Origin: a virus
IMG/VR virus record: IMGVR_UViG_3300008262_000209
Location: 1 to 59,705 of that record
Direction: 5' to 3' (one strand)
Length of the DNA: 59,705 nucleotides
Positions 50,469-57,289 of this stretch are shown here, piece after piece. The notes under the pieces were generated by a model that saw only the letters and a list, made by a program, of their open reading frames with translations, made no database searches and was not told the DNA's origin. Within the stretch, counting starts at the first letter, position 1; each line of letters begins with the position of its first letter. Made by a program: the position numbers and the translations under genes.

Positions 50469-51017
50469 CTAAATTTTTTCAGCCCAGGCCTTAATTACCA
50501 GATTTACTACGTCATCTGAAAAATCAGCTTTCGCAATATTTACCAGTGTAAGGACTACTCGCACATTGTCCTGAGTATATCCGCCATCTGAGGATATACG
50601 ATCAATGCTAGGCCGCAACGGGTTTCTATTCTTTTTAGTGCCTAAAGTCATATCAAAAGGAATACCTGTTTGTTGACAAACACCGTTTGTCGTATCAAAG
50701 AGATCCTGCAAAAAGCTTGGAGTTAGATCAAATGGCAGATTCTTTTCTTTCGCTCTGGTCTTTAGAGCGGTGTATTCGGTCTTTCCGAATTTAGATGGGT
50801 CTGCTTTTTTAGCTCTGTGAGCTGCACGAGTCTTTTTGCGAAGAGCTGCTTTCTTTTGAGGAGATAAAGAAGCCTTCTTCTCTTCATATTTCCACTTAGA
50901 GTATTGGGCGATACTCTCAAGCTGATCTTGCGTCAACTTGACTAGACCACTGCGCTTGGCAGCGACTAGTTTGTTCATCTCTTTCTTAACTGAAGGATCG
51001 GAAAAATTGATATTCAT
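50469..51017 (-). CDS. HNH-like endonuclease domain protein
   Basis: 182 residues: basic helical N-terminus (KKAALRKKTRAAHRAKK), then a compact domain with GVCQQTGIPF, RPSIDRISSDGGYTQDNVRVV and a following NIAKADF. The SIDRI...GYT..NV arrangement is typical of HNH-like phage proteins, although a second zinc CxxC is not obvious and the catalytic His is not clear, so activity is uncertain. It lies directly before the terminator. Confidence 0.65.
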   Translation of the reverse strand: MNINFSDPSVKKEMNKLVAAKRSGLVKLTQDQLESIAQYSKWKYEEKKASLSPQKKAALRKKTRAAHRAKKADPSKFGKTEYTALKTRAKEKNLPFDLTPSFLQDLFDTTNGVCQQTGIPFDMTLGTKKNRNPLRPSIDRISSDGGYTQDNVRVVLTLVNIAKADFSDDVVNLVIKAWAEKI

Positions 51018-51045
51018 AATATAAGTTTAGGCAATAAGGATTAGA

Positions 51046-51297
51046 TTATACCCGAGCAAATGCCTCGCTGCCATAAAGATGATAAGCAGCAGCAACCATC
51101 TTACGACTAGGAGTGCCTAGGCGATATGCAGTCTTGCCATTCTTGGTGCTGTTAGTGTAGATTGCGAAGCCTTCAGAACGAAGCTCGCTGATACGAGGAC
51201 GAATAGAATCCTCAGAAGTGCCAGTCAAACCTGCGAGTTGAGCAGGAGTGTATTGGCGACCAGACTTAAGTACTTTCAAAATACGTTCTTTCAACAT
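51046..51297 (-). CDS. Winged helix-turn-helix protein
   Basis: 83 residues from the ATG at 51297, which has a GGAG site 7 bases upstream; a longer start at 51330 overlaps the leader. The protein is a winged helix: LKVLKSGRQYTPAQLAGLTG, SEDSIRPRISELRSEGF as recognition helix, and YRLG as wing. It is probably a DNA-binding regulator of phage or host transcription. A TAGACT/TATAAT promoter drives it. Confidence 0.75.
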   Translation of the reverse strand: MLKERILKVLKSGRQYTPAQLAGLTGTSEDSIRPRISELRSEGFAIYTNSTKNGKTAYRLGTPSRKMVAAAYHLYGSEAFARV

Positions 51298-51344
51298 ATT
51301 GATCTCCATTAAAATAAAAAAATGTAGCATTTAACTACAGTACA

Positions 51345-51373
51345 ATTATAATATACTTTTCGGAAAAAGTCTA
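51345..51373 (-). promoter_or_regulatory. Sigma70-type promoter for winged-helix gene
   Basis: -10 TATAAT (51345-51350), 17-base spacer, -35-like TAGACT (51368-51373) on the minus strand, in the gap between the omega-like and winged-helix genes. Confidence 0.65.
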
Positions 51374-51384
51374 TCACAAGTTGT

Positions 51385-51645
51385 TCATTTGCTTTTGCGA
51401 TATTGTTTGTCAATATCTTTTTGATGCCTACGCAGATAATCTGCACCTACCTTACCATCTTCAACATCTGCGAGTGCCGCAACAATCATAGTTCTTGCAG
51501 TATCTGCGGATTGATGTTTTTTTAGTTCTCGTGCTCTGGCACTTGCAATTAAAACCAAATTATAAATGCCACCTACTTTATTTGCTGCTTCTTGCGAGGT
51601 ATATCTACCTTTATCTACACGATCATTTTCTATAATACCTAGCAT
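51385..51645 (-). CDS. RNA polymerase omega-subunit-like protein
   Basis: 86 residues, the size of bacterial RpoZ. Residues ~16-42 (SQEAANKVGGIYNLVLIASARARELKK) align with the omega core (EKIGNRFDLVLVAARRARQ in E. coli), and TARTMIVAALADVEDGKV aligns with the second conserved helix before the C-terminus. Omega helps assemble beta-prime and modulates promoter choice. A phage copy could replace or alter the host subunit; this is inferred. Confidence 0.75.
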   Translation of the reverse strand: MLGIIENDRVDKGRYTSQEAANKVGGIYNLVLIASARARELKKHQSADTARTMIVAALADVEDGKVGADYLRRHQKDIDKQYRKSK

Positions 51646-51659
51646 AACTTCTCCTTAAA

Positions 51660-51736
51660 TGGTGGGCCGGGTGAGACTCGAACTCACTGTCCCCCGATTA
51701 TGAGTCGGACGCTTATACCAATTAAGCTTCCGGCCC
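51660..51736 (-). tRNA. tRNA with CAT anticodon (Ile2 or Met)
   Basis: Cloverleaf with GGGCCGG acceptor paired to CCGGCCC, discriminator A and encoded CCA; anticodon loop CTCATAA. The CCGA-loop-TCGG anticodon stem resembles lysidine tRNA-Ile2 more than elongator Met, but the two cannot be separated by eye. Confidence 0.9.
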
Positions 51737-51743
51737 TTGTGCT

Positions 51744-52262
51744 TTAATTAGCTAAAACACTTGCAACACTTTTCATTACTGCAGCAATACGACCAATGTC
51801 TCGTAATTGTTCTACAGTATAACCTTCTTGCTTCAAAGTTTCGTAATGCGCTTTTACACAAAAATGACACTTGCCCACAATACTTGCTGCAAGACTATAT
51901 GCTTCAAACCTTGCCTTTGTTGTACCACCATGGCTTGCAATTGCATTCATACGAAGTTGAGCAGGAAGACCTTTTAGGTTCGCATCATCTGCCATTTCAA
52001 CATATGGATACCATACATTATTTTGTGCCATGATTGCGCCTGCGGTAAGAGCGGCATCTGCCTCTTTACGATCTGTAAGTTGATCGTGAAGCCATGTCCA
52101 TAGTTTACTATTACCTGTAGCAAAGGCAGCTGCAAGAGCAATTGCCTCCGCCTCTTCTGCGGGTAGTGAACTACGTTTGATAACCGCATCTAAATTAAGT
52201 TTAGTATCCTTGGCATACTCAGGAATACTTACTTCTTTTAGTGTATCTACCCAAGCAGTCAT
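51744..52262 (-). CDS. ahpD: Alkylhydroperoxidase AhpD-like
   Basis: 172 residues from the ATG at 52262, which overlaps the ahpC stop as TAATG. The AhpD core is present: FEAYSLAASIVGKCHFCVKAHYETL, with the CxxC pair, a histidine within the pair and another after it, and an upstream glutamate as in the mycobacterial proton-relay site. AhpD reduces AhpC, in mycobacteria using lipoylated SucB/Lpd as electron source. Operon coupling to ahpC supports this pairing. Confidence 0.9.
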   Translation of the reverse strand: MTAWVDTLKEVSIPEYAKDTKLNLDAVIKRSSLPAEEAEAIALAAAFATGNSKLWTWLHDQLTDRKEADAALTAGAIMAQNNVWYPYVEMADDANLKGLPAQLRMNAIASHGGTTKARFEAYSLAASIVGKCHFCVKAHYETLKQEGYTVEQLRDIGRIAAVMKSVASVLAN

Positions 52263-52798
52263 TATAGAGTCTCTCCGCCGATTGTGCGATTGCATGCACA
52301 TAGTTCACCAGTTTGTAGCGCATCAAGAATACGAAGTGTTTCTTCTGGGCTACGACCAACGTTCAAGTTGTTTACGGTAACGTGCTGAATGGTGTTCTCT
52401 GGATCAACGATAAAGGTTGCACGAAGTGCTGCGCCTGCCGGTGCGTAGAACACACCCAATTGCTCGATCAAAGATACGCCCCATTCACGTGCGGTGTCAG
52501 CAAATTGAATATGCTTGATCTTTGAAAGATCTTCATGACTACGTTGCCATGCTAGTTTGCAGAATTCATTATCTGTTGAACCTGTCAACAATACTGCATC
52601 ACGATCTGCAAAGTCTTGGAACAATTTATCATATGCTACGATTTCTGTTGGGCATACGAATGTAAAATCTTTTGGATAGTAAACAATTACTTTCCACTTA
52701 CCTTCAAAAGATTTTTCTGTAATAGTAAAGAAATCATCCTTACCGGGATTAACACCGGTAACTGAAAATGATTCAAGTTTATCACCTACTGTTTTCAT
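52262..52798 (-). CDS. ahpC: Peroxiredoxin AhpC
   Basis: 178 residues. The peroxidatic cysteine is C49 in DFTFVCPTEI, and the C-terminal LCACN pair gives the three-cysteine form known from mycobacterial AhpC that is recycled by AhpD. It detoxifies H2O2, organic peroxides and peroxynitrite. The start has a SD-like AAGGAGATTG and the gene is coupled to ahpD by TAATG. Presence in a phage early region suggests protection of the infected cell from oxidative stress. Confidence 0.93.
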   Translation of the reverse strand: MKTVGDKLESFSVTGVNPGKDDFFTITEKSFEGKWKVIVYYPKDFTFVCPTEIVAYDKLFQDFADRDAVLLTGSTDNEFCKLAWQRSHEDLSKIKHIQFADTAREWGVSLIEQLGVFYAPAGAALRATFIVDPENTIQHVTVNNLNVGRSPEETLRILDALQTGELCACNRTIGGETL

Positions 52799-52829
52799 TC
52801 AATCTCCTTAAAATAAAAATATAAAACAC

Positions 52830-52915
52830 TGGTACGAGTGGAGGGATTTGAACCCTCAATCCCTTACGGGCGTTGGATTTTAAGTCCAAAGTGTATACCG
52901 TTCCACCACACTCGC
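52830..52915 (-). tRNA. tRNA-Leu(TAA)
   Basis: Type II tRNA with a long variable arm (ACGCCCGTAAGGGA), anticodon loop CTTAAAA, acceptor GCGAGTG/CACTCGT, discriminator A and encoded CCA. Confidence 0.93.
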
Positions 52916-52925
52916 ATTAAATACA

Positions 52926-53354
52926 TCACATCTTATTATAATTGCTTTTAATAGACTTTGCTATCTTTTTTTTATGTTCTTCAGTTTTAGATTTACCTTT
53001 ATTGCCCGAACCATTTTTGTTTCCAATTTGCTTACGAGAATTTATCCTGCAGGCTTCCTCATATCCATATTTTTCAATGGTTCTTTCCCAAACAGATTTC
53101 CATTTTTTATTATCTTCAGTAATATTTTCTTTGTCTGTACCCCAATATAAATGTTTTGGATTACTACATTTTTCATTGTTGCACGCATGGCATAAAAGTA
53201 TTCTACCCGAAGGGATAGAGGTATTCAAATACTGAGCTAATACCCCCTTGTGATTGGTCGAATTTCCCCCACGTTCAATACATTTTTCAGATAATAATAA
53301 ATGAGATTGCCGTTCTTGTTTACTAGTTTTAATGAATTCATTAATATCTATCAT
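52926..53354 (-). CDS. HNH homing endonuclease
   Basis: 142 residues. The HNH_3-like core ILLCHACNNEKCSNPKHLYWGT holds the metal-binding Cys pairs and the catalytic His/Asn region, followed by TDKENI. The C-terminus (NKGKSKTEEHKKKIAKS) resembles NUMOD3 DNA-binding repeats of phage homing endonucleases. It is free-standing between two tRNA genes, with its own late promoter and a hairpin over the ribosome-binding site. Its target is probably a nearby tRNA or gene in related phages (inference). Confidence 0.85.
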   Translation of the reverse strand: MIDINEFIKTSKQERQSHLLLSEKCIERGGNSTNHKGVLAQYLNTSIPSGRILLCHACNNEKCSNPKHLYWGTDKENITEDNKKWKSVWERTIEKYGYEEACRINSRKQIGNKNGSGNKGKSKTEEHKKKIAKSIKSNYNKM

Positions 53355-53404
53355 AGACCCTCCTTTATATCTATTTATATAGACACAAAGTTTAAGGGGG
53401 TCTT
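53355..53404 (-). promoter_or_regulatory. Ribosome-site hairpin enclosing a late promoter
   Basis: Imperfect inverted repeat (AGACCCCCTT upstream, AAGGAGGGTCT downstream) that would sequester the AAGGAGG site of the HNH gene in transcripts started further upstream. The T4-type late promoter TATAAATA (53372-53379) lies in the loop, so late transcripts would lack the upstream arm and be translatable. Confidence 0.75.
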
Positions 53405-53409
53405 TGTGA

Positions 53410-53697
53410 TTAATAGAAGTCTACATCATTCATATGATCTGCTACAGGATTTGCTTTTCCTAAGTAATTTTCTTCGTAATTTTTTCTTGCGATCAAAGGA
53501 TCATAATCTATTTGACATGATTGTTTGATGCTTTCGATCAAAGGATGCAAAAGTTTTTGATTAATTTTTTTCGACATAGACTCCAAAACAATATCTATAT
53601 CGTCGCCTTTAGCAATTCTTTGCAGTGCAACTCCATATTCAAAAAGACGAACCTTTTCTGACCATTGCTCGTAAGTCTCATCTTTTTGAATACGCAT
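53410..53697 (-). CDS. Conserved T4-like phage protein, unknown function
   Basis: 95 residues, helical (YEQWSEKVRLFEYGVALQRI; IVLESMSKKINQKLLHPLI). The RLFEYGxALxRI...MSxxIxxKxLHP pattern is familiar from small cyanophage proteins sometimes labelled HemA-like; I see no basis for enzymatic activity. Lies between the HNH gene and tRNA-Gly. Confidence 0.65.
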   Translation of the reverse strand: MRIQKDETYEQWSEKVRLFEYGVALQRIAKGDDIDIVLESMSKKINQKLLHPLIESIKQSCQIDYDPLIARKNYEENYLGKANPVADHMNDVDFY

Positions 53698-53701
53698 ATT
53701 A

Positions 53702-53775
53702 TGGAGCGGGATATCGGAATCGAACCGATGATTAGAGCTTGGAAGGCTTTCGTTTTACCATTAAACTAATCCCGC
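53702..53775 (-). tRNA. tRNA-Gly(TCC)
   Basis: Acceptor GCGGGAT/ATCCCGC, D-arm GTTTAATGGTAAAAC, anticodon loop CTTCCAA, discriminator T and encoded CCA. Confidence 0.93.
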
Positions 53776-53785
53776 ATGTAACTAT

Positions 53786-53938
53786 TTATTTGTCGTTCTC
53801 GCCTAGATCTTGCTTGTATTGTTCCAAACGCTCTTTATATTCCGATTCAGAAAGTCCATGCCAACCAATGCAATACCCACTTGGGCTACGACCACAACCA
53901 CACTTAGGTCCATTTTCTTTTAGTAATTCCTTTTGCAT
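53786..53938 (-). CDS. Small cysteine-rich CDGSH-like protein
   Basis: 50 residues: PKCGCGRSPSGYCIGWH in the middle gives C-x-C-x2-S-x4-C-x-G-x-H, one residue shorter than the CDGSH [2Fe-2S] motif but with all three Cys and the His ligand in order. The C-terminus is an acidic helix. It has an AAGGAG-type site before the ATG and lies between tRNA-Gly and a membrane-protein gene. An Fe-S or zinc site is possible; not proven. Confidence 0.65.
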   Translation of the reverse strand: MQKELLKENGPKCGCGRSPSGYCIGWHGLSESEYKERLEQYKQDLGENDK

Positions 53939-53947
53939 ACAAACTCC

Positions 53948-54148
53948 TTATAATGAAGGTTTAGTTTTTGGAGGCTCAGGGTTGGTTGGCTCGTTAAAGT
54001 TAAAATACTTTCCGAACCAGTTTAACGGCTTCCAAAATCTATGAATCATGTTATTAAGAAAAATCACAACCATTCCAATAAATGCTATACCAAAGCCAAT
54101 AAGAATTGTTGCTCCTAAAAATACACCTGCCTGTTCCAATCCTAACAT
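53948..54148 (-). CDS. Small membrane protein
   Basis: 66 residues with a long N-terminal hydrophobic region (~8-33, probably one or two helices), an aromatic/basic interface (HRFWKPLNWFGKYF) and a proline-rich tail. Resembles small membrane proteins of marine T4-like phages. Function unknown. Confidence 0.6.
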   Translation of the reverse strand: MLGLEQAGVFLGATILIGFGIAFIGMVVIFLNNMIHRFWKPLNWFGKYFNFNEPTNPEPPKTKPSL

Positions 54149-54164
54149 ACCGACCTTTCTAAAA

Positions 54165-54238
54165 TGGTGCCCTCTGACAGAATCGAACTGCCAATAGATG
54201 ATTACAAATCAACTGTTATACCATTTAACTAAGAGGGC
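54165..54238 (-). tRNA. tRNA-Thr(TGT)
   Basis: Acceptor GCCCTCT/AGAGGGC, anticodon loop TTTGTAA, discriminator A and encoded CCA. Confidence 0.92.
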
Positions 54239-54243
54239 GAATT

Positions 54244-54717
54244 TCATGCTGCAAGCAATTCTTTAAGTCTATCTGCTGCATAACTTGCGGCAAATGCTTT
54301 TGGTTTAACCATAGGTACCACATTACACATACCTTTGATATAACCAACTGCTTGCTGAATCACAATACTACTGTTATGTTTTTCATCTGGGTTAATATCC
54401 AAATGTATTTCTACGTGTCTGTCCTCGACGACATCCACAATCTTTTGATACAATTCTGCAACCTTGTAGACCTCATTCATCAAACGCATAGATGGTTTGC
54501 TGTTTTTTGCATCATAATCTAGTTCAGTTTGAACCTCACCAAAAATTTTACACCCATGGCGACCATCAATATGAACTACAACTGCAATAGTATAATCCGC
54601 ATACCATTTACCATTATGTTTATATCGTTCAGAGTCCGCTCCAAGATAAATTTTAGTTTCCGGGCTTTGCGATTCAATGAAACTTTTGATTTCTTGAATG
54701 TCCAACTTTTTTCTCAT
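54244..54717 (-). CDS. RNase H-like fold protein (YkuK/DUF458-like)
   Basis: 157 residues. KIYLGADSERYKHNGKWYADY followed by TIAVVVHIDGRHGCKIFGEV and later HLDINPDEKHNSS give the beta-strand/Asp pattern of the YkuK RNase H-like family (candidate acidic residues in GADSE and LDINPDE). Nuclease activity is inferred from fold only. A perfect sigma70 promoter precedes it. Confidence 0.7.
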   Translation of the reverse strand: MRKKLDIQEIKSFIESQSPETKIYLGADSERYKHNGKWYADYTIAVVVHIDGRHGCKIFGEVQTELDYDAKNSKPSMRLMNEVYKVAELYQKIVDVVEDRHVEIHLDINPDEKHNSSIVIQQAVGYIKGMCNVVPMVKPKAFAASYAADRLKELLAA

Positions 54718-54740
54718 AACTTCCCCTTTGAACTAGTCTA

Positions 54741-54769
54741 ATTATATATTCTTTCTTAATTAGTGTCAA
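54741..54769 (-). promoter_or_regulatory. Consensus sigma70 promoter
   Basis: TTGACA (54764-54769), 17-base spacer, TATAAT (54741-54746) on the minus strand. The -35 overlaps the end of the peptidase gene and the promoter drives the RNase H-like gene and genes beyond it. Confidence 0.85.
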
Positions 54770-55655
54770 TATCTTTGTATGCAATATGATTATACAAAAT
54801 GTCCTCGGCTTTATGAATTCTAGCTTGCTTATTTCTAGAACCCAAAATAACTACAGAATATCTTTGATTGTTTCGTTCAACTGCCAAAGCCAAACAATAT
54901 CCTGCTCTGGAGGTAAAGCCTGTTTTACTAACGACAATATCATCAAAGTTAAAAAGAACAGGTTTGTTTGTATTGTTTAAAACAAGTTTTCTAATTTTTC
55001 TCTTATATTGAGTATCAATTTCAACCTGCTTCTTTGTACTAGTTTCTCGAATCAAAGTATATTGTGCTGCATGTGCAACCATCGCCGCAACATCTGTGGC
55101 TGTCGAAGTATTTGCAGCGCTCAGTCCTGTTGGATCATCGAAGTTTGTATCTCGCATACCGATATAGTTTGCAAATTTATTCATCTCACGAATAAAGGCT
55201 TCTCTACCTCCAGGAAAATCACTAGCCAAAGTTTCTGCCGCGGAGTTATCACTTCGAACAAGCATTGCTCCAAACAATTCTTGCCTAGTATAACTTTTGT
55301 TTCTCGGTAAAGTCCCACCTACCTTAGATTGAATTTTAAGTTCTCGATTTAAATTCAAATCATAATTTAGAGCAACCATTGCCGTCATTAGCTTAGTGAC
55401 ACTTGCTATTGGGCGAACCTTTTCTTTTTCTCTAATATACTCGTAAGCATCTTTTGTATTGTTGTACACCACATAGCTTGCAGTTTCCGCAGTAACTACT
55501 TTCTTTTTCTTTTTCTTTTTAGGCTCATGCGCAGACGCAAAGCAAGTTACGAATGCAAGTAGTAGAGCAATATATTTGGCACCCCGCCAGGGATTCGAAC
55601 CCCGTCCTTCGGTTTTGGAGACCGCTATGCTGCCGTTAACACCAGCGAGATTCAT
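54756..55655 (-). CDS. D-alanyl-D-alanine carboxypeptidase/endopeptidase (S11 family)
   Basis: The frame is 299 residues from the ATG at 55655. The S11 motifs are SVTK (nucleophile Ser), SDN and KTG (in VVSKTGFTSRAGYC). A hydrophobic signal peptide (YIALLLAFVTCFASA) ends near an Ala cleavage site, followed by a KPKKKKKKK-type stretch. The first ~25 codons are the sense strand of tRNA-Trp (55577-55651). The ATG has an AAAGGAAG site and an ATGA overlap with the upstream gene. After the tRNA no ATG remains before the signal peptide; an ATT is the only weak candidate. It probably edits host peptidoglycan. Confidence 0.8.
   Translation of the reverse strand: MNLAGVNGSIAVSKTEGRGSNPWRGAKYIALLLAFVTCFASAHEPKKKKKKKVVTAETASYVVYNNTKDAYEYIREKEKVRPIASVTKLMTAMVALNYDLNLNRELKIQSKVGGTLPRNKSYTRQELFGAMLVRSDNSAAETLASDFPGGREAFIREMNKFANYIGMRDTNFDDPTGLSAANTSTATDVAAMVAHAAQYTLIRETSTKKQVEIDTQYKRKIRKLVLNNTNKPVLFNFDDIVVSKTGFTSRAGYCLALAVERNNQRYSVVILGSRNKQARIHKAEDILYNHIAYKDIDTN
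55577..55651 (-). tRNA. tRNA-Trp(CCA), inside a coding frame
   Basis: Anticodon loop CTCCAAA, acceptor ATCTCGC/GCGGGGT (two G-U pairs), discriminator G and encoded CCA. It lies wholly within the open reading frame of the S11 peptidase, between that frame's ATG and its signal peptide. Confidence 0.9.
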
Positions 55656-55834
55656 TTTACTTCCTTTAAGTTTTCGAAAGCTGATAATACTGCTTCCTCG
55701 GTTGAAAGAATGTCTTGATACTCATTTTTATCTGTACCAGTATTGTTTTCTTTGTTAAAAATCATATCCCAGTTTTCTACAAAGTGTTCCCTGGTTATTG
55801 CAAATGGTCTTGGTTTAGATCCTTTTCCTGACAT
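55652..55834 (-). CDS. Small conserved phage protein
   Basis: 60 residues starting MSGKGSKPRPF, a start I recognise from many short phage proteins, followed by an acidic helix (NWDMIFNKEN; STEEAVLSAFENLKE). Its stop overlaps the peptidase ATG as ATGA. Function unknown. Confidence 0.7.
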   Translation of the reverse strand: MSGKGSKPRPFAITREHFVENWDMIFNKENNTGTDKNEYQDILSTEEAVLSAFENLKEVK

Positions 55835-55856
55835 ACTATCTCCTAATAAATACTAT
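55828..55856 (+). promoter_or_regulatory. Weak candidate promoter for the plus-strand J-domain gene
   Basis: CTGACA (55828-55833), 17-base spacer, TACTAT (55851-55856), ending 16 bases before the ATG. Five of six and four of six matches to sigma70 consensus. Confidence 0.35.
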
Positions 55857-55872
55857 AAAATAATTTATAGCC

Positions 55873-56463
55873 ATGAATCCTTACATCGAATTAGATATTC
55901 CGATTGATGCAACAGATGAAGAAATTAAAATAAAATTTCGTTCATTGGCTCAAGTGCATCATCCCGACAAGGGTGGGGATGAACAAATATTCGTTCGTAT
56001 TAAACTTGCATATGAAATTCTAATCGATCCTATTCGAAGAAAAGAATTTGATCTGTTAGGTGAGTCCTCAGAAGATCTAACTCTTCGCAATGCTGCATTA
56101 GAACATATTTCTCAGATGGTGTCAAGACTTGTTCCTAACTTAAACCCAGAAACAGATGATCTAATTGTCCTAATGCAGGATGAGGTTATAAAAATACGAA
56201 CAGATATGCACCACAATATTAATGTATGTAATGTTCATCTCGAACATTTAAAACAAGTACTACGTCGAGTAAATTCTAAAACCAAAAGAAAAAATTTAAT
56301 ACTTGAACTTGTTGAAAAGCAAATAGAAGGTAGAAAAAATGATCTTGCTGGTTTTGAAAAAAATATAAAAATATGCGATCTAATGTCAGAAATTCTTAAA
56401 GACTATTACTTTGGTATTGAAGAATTAATAGCAATTCCACCTTCAGAAACTGGCCCGCCATAA
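55873..56463 (+). CDS. J-domain (DnaJ-like) protein
   Basis: 196 residues and the only convincing plus-strand gene. Residues 2-63 form a J domain (NPYIELDIPIDATDEEIKIKF; VHHPDKGG with the HPD tripeptide; LAYEILIDPIRRKEFD). There is no G/F or zinc region; the remainder is a helical region (residues 75-190) of unknown role. J domains stimulate Hsp70 ATPase, so it could recruit host DnaK. Its last codons overlap the 3' end of tRNA-Arg on the other strand. Confidence 0.85.
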   Translation: MNPYIELDIPIDATDEEIKIKFRSLAQVHHPDKGGDEQIFVRIKLAYEILIDPIRRKEFDLLGESSEDLTLRNAALEHISQMVSRLVPNLNPETDDLIVLMQDEVIKIRTDMHHNINVCNVHLEHLKQVLRRVNSKTKRKNLILELVEKQIEGRKNDLAGFEKNIKICDLMSEILKDYYFGIEELIAIPPSETGPP

Positions 56464-56528
56464 AGGACTCGAACCCCTAACCTCAACGTCCGTAGCGTTG
56501 CGCTCTATTCCAATTGAGCTAATGGCGG
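56451..56528 (-). tRNA. tRNA-Arg(ACG)
   Basis: Acceptor CCGCCAT/ATGGCGG, anticodon loop CTACGGA, discriminator G, encoded CCA. Its 3' end overlaps by 13 bases the end of the plus-strand J-domain gene. Confidence 0.92.
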
Positions 56529-56530
56529 TA

Positions 56531-57118
56531 TCATACAAAATTAAAATTTAATGCTACTCTCCTAGGTACATCGGTAGGAGTAGTACTTGAATGATAATAC
56601 ATACCATCAAAAATAACTAATCTATTTTCAGTGCATTCTACTTTGGACTGAATAGAAAGATTTCTATTTAGAACCGATCTATAATATTCTGTTGGATCCA
56701 TCTTTGTAGAAGGATCGTACTTTTCATTATATACTGTTGTTGCGCCATCTGTAGTATTTAAATAGAATAAACCCACCTTGTGTTTTTCTTGACTATCCAC
56801 GTGCGGATCATTACTATGATTTTCTCTAGACACTGGTTGTAGTAATCCAAGTCTAATACTTAATAACATATTTAGTTTTATATTACAATTATCTAACATG
56901 GTTAAGATGCAACTATTAATTGTGTCAAATATTATAGAATTTGGCACACCGTGATTCATAACCGCATGAGAAAAACTATAGGTTAAAATATTATCCTCTA
57001 TAGGATTTTCTACAGAAGTTCTACTAAAAAACCAAGGGAAATTGGAATCAAAAATTCTATTTTTTAAATTAGAAAAAGTTTGATTCGGTAAAACATTATC
57101 ATAAATTTTCATATTCAT
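56531..57118 (-). CDS. 2OG-Fe(II) oxygenase
   Basis: 195 residues. The iron site is SNDPHVDSQ (HxD) with distal His in MYYHSSTTPTDVPRR, and the following Arg would bind 2-oxoglutarate; GLFYLNTTDGATTVY is the usual jelly-roll strand pair. Small enzymes of this type are frequent in marine T4-like phages and may hydroxylate proteins or nucleic acid bases. The substrate is unknown. An ATG at 57112 (third codon) is an alternative start. Confidence 0.85.
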   Translation of the reverse strand: MNMKIYDNVLPNQTFSNLKNRIFDSNFPWFFSRTSVENPIEDNILTYSFSHAVMNHGVPNSIIFDTINSCILTMLDNCNIKLNMLLSIRLGLLQPVSRENHSNDPHVDSQEKHKVGLFYLNTTDGATTVYNEKYDPSTKMDPTEYYRSVLNRNLSIQSKVECTENRLVIFDGMYYHSSTTPTDVPRRVALNFNFV

Positions 57119-57126
57119 TTATAAAC

Positions 57127-57202
57127 TGGTTGCGGATGCCGGATTCGAACCAGCGATCTCCAGGTTATGAGCCTAGCGGGATGACCTCTTCCCTAATCCG
57201 CG
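57127..57202 (-). tRNA. Probable initiator tRNA-fMet(CAT)
   Basis: Anticodon loop CTCATAA. Acceptor CGCGGAT pairs with ATCCGCA in six positions while C1 and A72 are unpaired, the hallmark of bacterial initiator tRNA. The anticodon stem has two (not three) G-C pairs next to the loop. Discriminator A, encoded CCA. Confidence 0.8.
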
Positions 57203-57212
57203 TCTGAAACTA

Positions 57213-57287
57213 TGGTGGTAATGATAGGATTTGAACCTATACCTTGCGCCGTATGAAGGCGGTGCACTACCGTTATGCTACATTACC
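57213..57287 (-). tRNA. tRNA-Met(CAT) or Ile2
   Basis: Acceptor GGTAATG/CATTACC, anticodon loop TTCATAC, discriminator A and encoded CCA. All acceptor positions pair, so it is not the initiator type. Confidence 0.85.
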
Positions 57288-57289
57288 TC

